Shown piece after piece: positions 63,501 to 64,000 of a DNA stretch of 64,000 bases. The position numbers and the translations under genes were made by a program. Below the pieces are notes generated by a model, which was given only the letters and a program-made list of their open reading frames with translations, did not search any database and was not told where the DNA came from. How positions within the stretch are numbered: position 1 is the stretch's first letter; each line of letters begins with the position of its first letter. This stretch comes from Lewinellaceae bacterium (GTDB lineage: Bacteria; Bacteroidota; Bacteroidia; Chitinophagales; Saprospiraceae), in the NCBI GenBank assembly GCA_020636135.1, contig JACJYK010000002.1, forward strand, positions 267,501-331,500, written 5' to 3'.

Positions 63501-63972
63501 CCTTCGCTACTGCGATGTATTTGCTGTCCGGGGTCCAGTCCGCACTCTCGTAGTTCTGGTCGGTGTCTTTCGTGATCTGGGTTTCATCTTTCGTGGCAAG
63601 ATCCATGATCCAGATGTTGTCGGCACCACTTTTATCGGAAGTGAATACCATGGATTTTCCATCGGGACTGATGCGGGGATGGGTCTCAAAGGCCATCCCG
63701 GCCCGAACCGGTTCTGCCGTACCTCCGGAGATGGGTATACGGTAGATATCACCCAGTAGATCAAAATAGATGTACTTCCCGTCCGGGCTTACATCCAGAC
63801 TCATCCACGTTCCTTCATCGGTTTTCAGATGGAGGCTACGGGTGGGTTCCAGGGGCAGCTCCTTGGTTGCTTTCTTCACCTTTGATGAATCGGTTGCCGT
63901 TGAATCAGTCTGTGCCATCGCCAGCAAGGAAGTGGCTAACAGCACCAGCAGCATTGAGAATTTAATTTGCAT
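60589..63972 (-). CDS. Beta-propeller (PD40/TolB-like)-amidohydrolase fusion protein
   Basis: This 1127-residue secreted or periplasmic protein has a signal peptide ending in AMAQ (residue 21). Residues about 45-650 form TolB/PD40-type propeller repeats (SPDGKYIYF, SPDGKSMVF, SPDGKWLVY, SPDGSKLAF). A Lys/Glu-rich charged linker (about 655-695) leads to an amidohydrolase domain (about 705-1110). The metal motif is in PGFVDTHAHMWP (about 760-772), with later metal and active-site segments GHEHSFPIY and GSHGQLEGQGYHWEL. The C-terminal LGLDKEVGSIEPGKLADLVI is the usual amidohydrolase closing strand. Such fusions are found in Bacteroidota; the substrate is unknown. Confidence 0.9.
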   Translation of the reverse strand: MQIKFSMLLVLLATSLLAMAQTDSTATDSSKVKKATKELPLEPTRSLHLKTDEGTWMSLDVSPDGKYIYFDLLGDIYRIPISGGTAEPVRAGMAFETHPRISPDGKSMVFTSDKSGADNIWIMDLATKDETQITKDTDQNYESADWTPDSKYIAVAKGGRNWKLYLYHHEGGGGIQLVDKPDNLKISEPTFAPDGKLVWFSQRNSAWNYNAQLPQYQLGTYNLETGEMTRHTGRYGSAFAPTLSPDGKWLVYGSRYNTETGLVKRDLATGDESWLAYPVQHDEQESIAPLGVLPGMAFTPDSKFLIASYGGKIHQIPVDGGAATDIPFMVDTDLDFGPQVHFNYPIKDDSLMVVNQIRDPALSPDGSKLAFTALNRLYVMDFPGGTPRRVTGMQVTEAMPAWSPDSKTIAFSTWEGNAGHIYTVAASGGTPNQITTQSGLYTDLAWDGRTNRIAFIYGPARSYVQSIGPVAFGAGEDIAWVPAAGGSMTIIKQANGRSKPHFVKSNDRVYLFKESEGLLSMRWDGTDEKTLVKVTGITTFPASLEEDCLLTATATEPERKPSSAELILMAPEGDQALAKINNDIYIITIPPVLGETPKISVSNPDNAAFPSMKLTELGGEFPLWTADASEVHFTLGNAYFRYNLAEARTTKEALEKEKKEKEKAKSAGEKKEDDSKKDEKEDDKKYKPNEMRIKVMVPKDIPHGHVLLKGARIITMKGDEILSRGDIYIENARIVQVGKSGTLKVPAGTQVMDMKGKTIIPGFVDTHAHMWPAWGIHKKQVWNYAANLAYGVTTTRDPQTATTDVLTYSDMVDAGMMLGPRVYSTGPGVGFWAYRITSLDHARNILKQYSDYYHTQYIKMYLVGNRQNRQWIIQAAKEQGIMPTTEGGLDFKLNMTQLLDGYPGHEHSFPIYPIYNDVVQMVAQSHMAYTPTLLVAYGGPWAENYYYATEDVQGNAKLNYFTPKEELDDKSRRRPGWFMKEEHIFPRHAEFVNHLVQAGGLSGIGSHGQLEGQGYHWELWSIASGGISNHNALKVATILGARALGLDKEVGSIEPGKLADLVILNGNPLENIRQSNTVAFVMKNGRLYNADNLAEVYPDPKSAPAFDWQGGSPATNLPGVKSGNGSK

Positions 63973-64000
63973 GGTTTGAGACTAAAAAATGTTATCAAAA

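Noticed and set aside
62950..63759. Plus-strand 269-residue open reading frame
   Set aside because: It is antisense to the propeller-amidohydrolase gene, whose reading frame has clear domain motifs.

Overview
The window is a single contig piece from a member of the Bacteroidota, most likely the Saprospiria (Saprospiraceae-like). The evidence is a SusC/SusD pair, a complete type IX secretion core (porP-gldK-gldL-gldM-gldN), several TAnnTTTG promoter boxes typical of the phylum, many N-terminal lipoprotein or AQ-type signal peptides, and Bacteroidota-specific protein families. The family assignment within the phylum is inference. No tRNA, CRISPR array, insertion sequence or prophage was seen.

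Region 1 (1-1020) is the 3' end of an rRNA operon: the last part of 23S rRNA, a 5S rRNA and a strong terminator. Region 2 (1473-20203) is the accessory centrepiece, a one-strand polysaccharide-utilization locus aimed at sialic acid. It holds a FadR-type GntR regulator, an N-acetylneuraminate lyase, SusC/SusD, a lipoprotein sialidase, four sulfatases, a Kelch beta-propeller (NanM-like mutarotase) fused to a sodium/solute symporter, and a fifth sulfatase. There is no other glycoside hydrolase and no polysaccharide lyase. My reading is that it captures a sulfated sialoglycan at the surface, removes sulfate, releases the sialic acid, converts its anomer, imports it with sodium and cleaves it to pyruvate and N-acetylmannosamine. 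Two TTGTnnnACAA inverted repeats fit the FadR-subfamily operator pattern. One overlaps the predicted promoter of the regulator and the other lies just upstream of the lyase gene, which suggests control by the local regulator.

Region 3 (20286-29401) is a mix of housekeeping and conserved unknown genes: phosphoglycerate mutase, a rhomboid protease, thymidine kinase, a Bax-inhibitor-1 family protein, thioredoxin and purH, plus two kinds of short tandem repeats between genes. Region 4 (29409-34407) couples pantothenate kinase coaX to an outer-membrane barrel and two paralogous exported TPR proteins. Region 5 (34431-44470) holds thioredoxin, an FKBP lipoprotein, a phosphoglycerate dehydrogenase-like gene, recG, rbfA, an Ppx/GppA phosphatase, a small barrel, a metallo-hydrolase and a YyaL/SPATA20-like protein.

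Region 6 (44489-50130) is the type IX secretion/gliding operon, whose first gene appears to start at a non-ATG codon. Region 7 (50158-63972) is mostly minus-strand: a zinc alcohol dehydrogenase, a Tat-exported metallo-beta-lactamase-fold protein, uvrA, an ECF sigma factor (plus strand), yidD, a DUF6702-like protein, a HupE/UreJ-like membrane protein, adenosylhomocysteinase, a glycosyltransferase, a DUF2911 protein and a large beta-propeller/amidohydrolase fusion.
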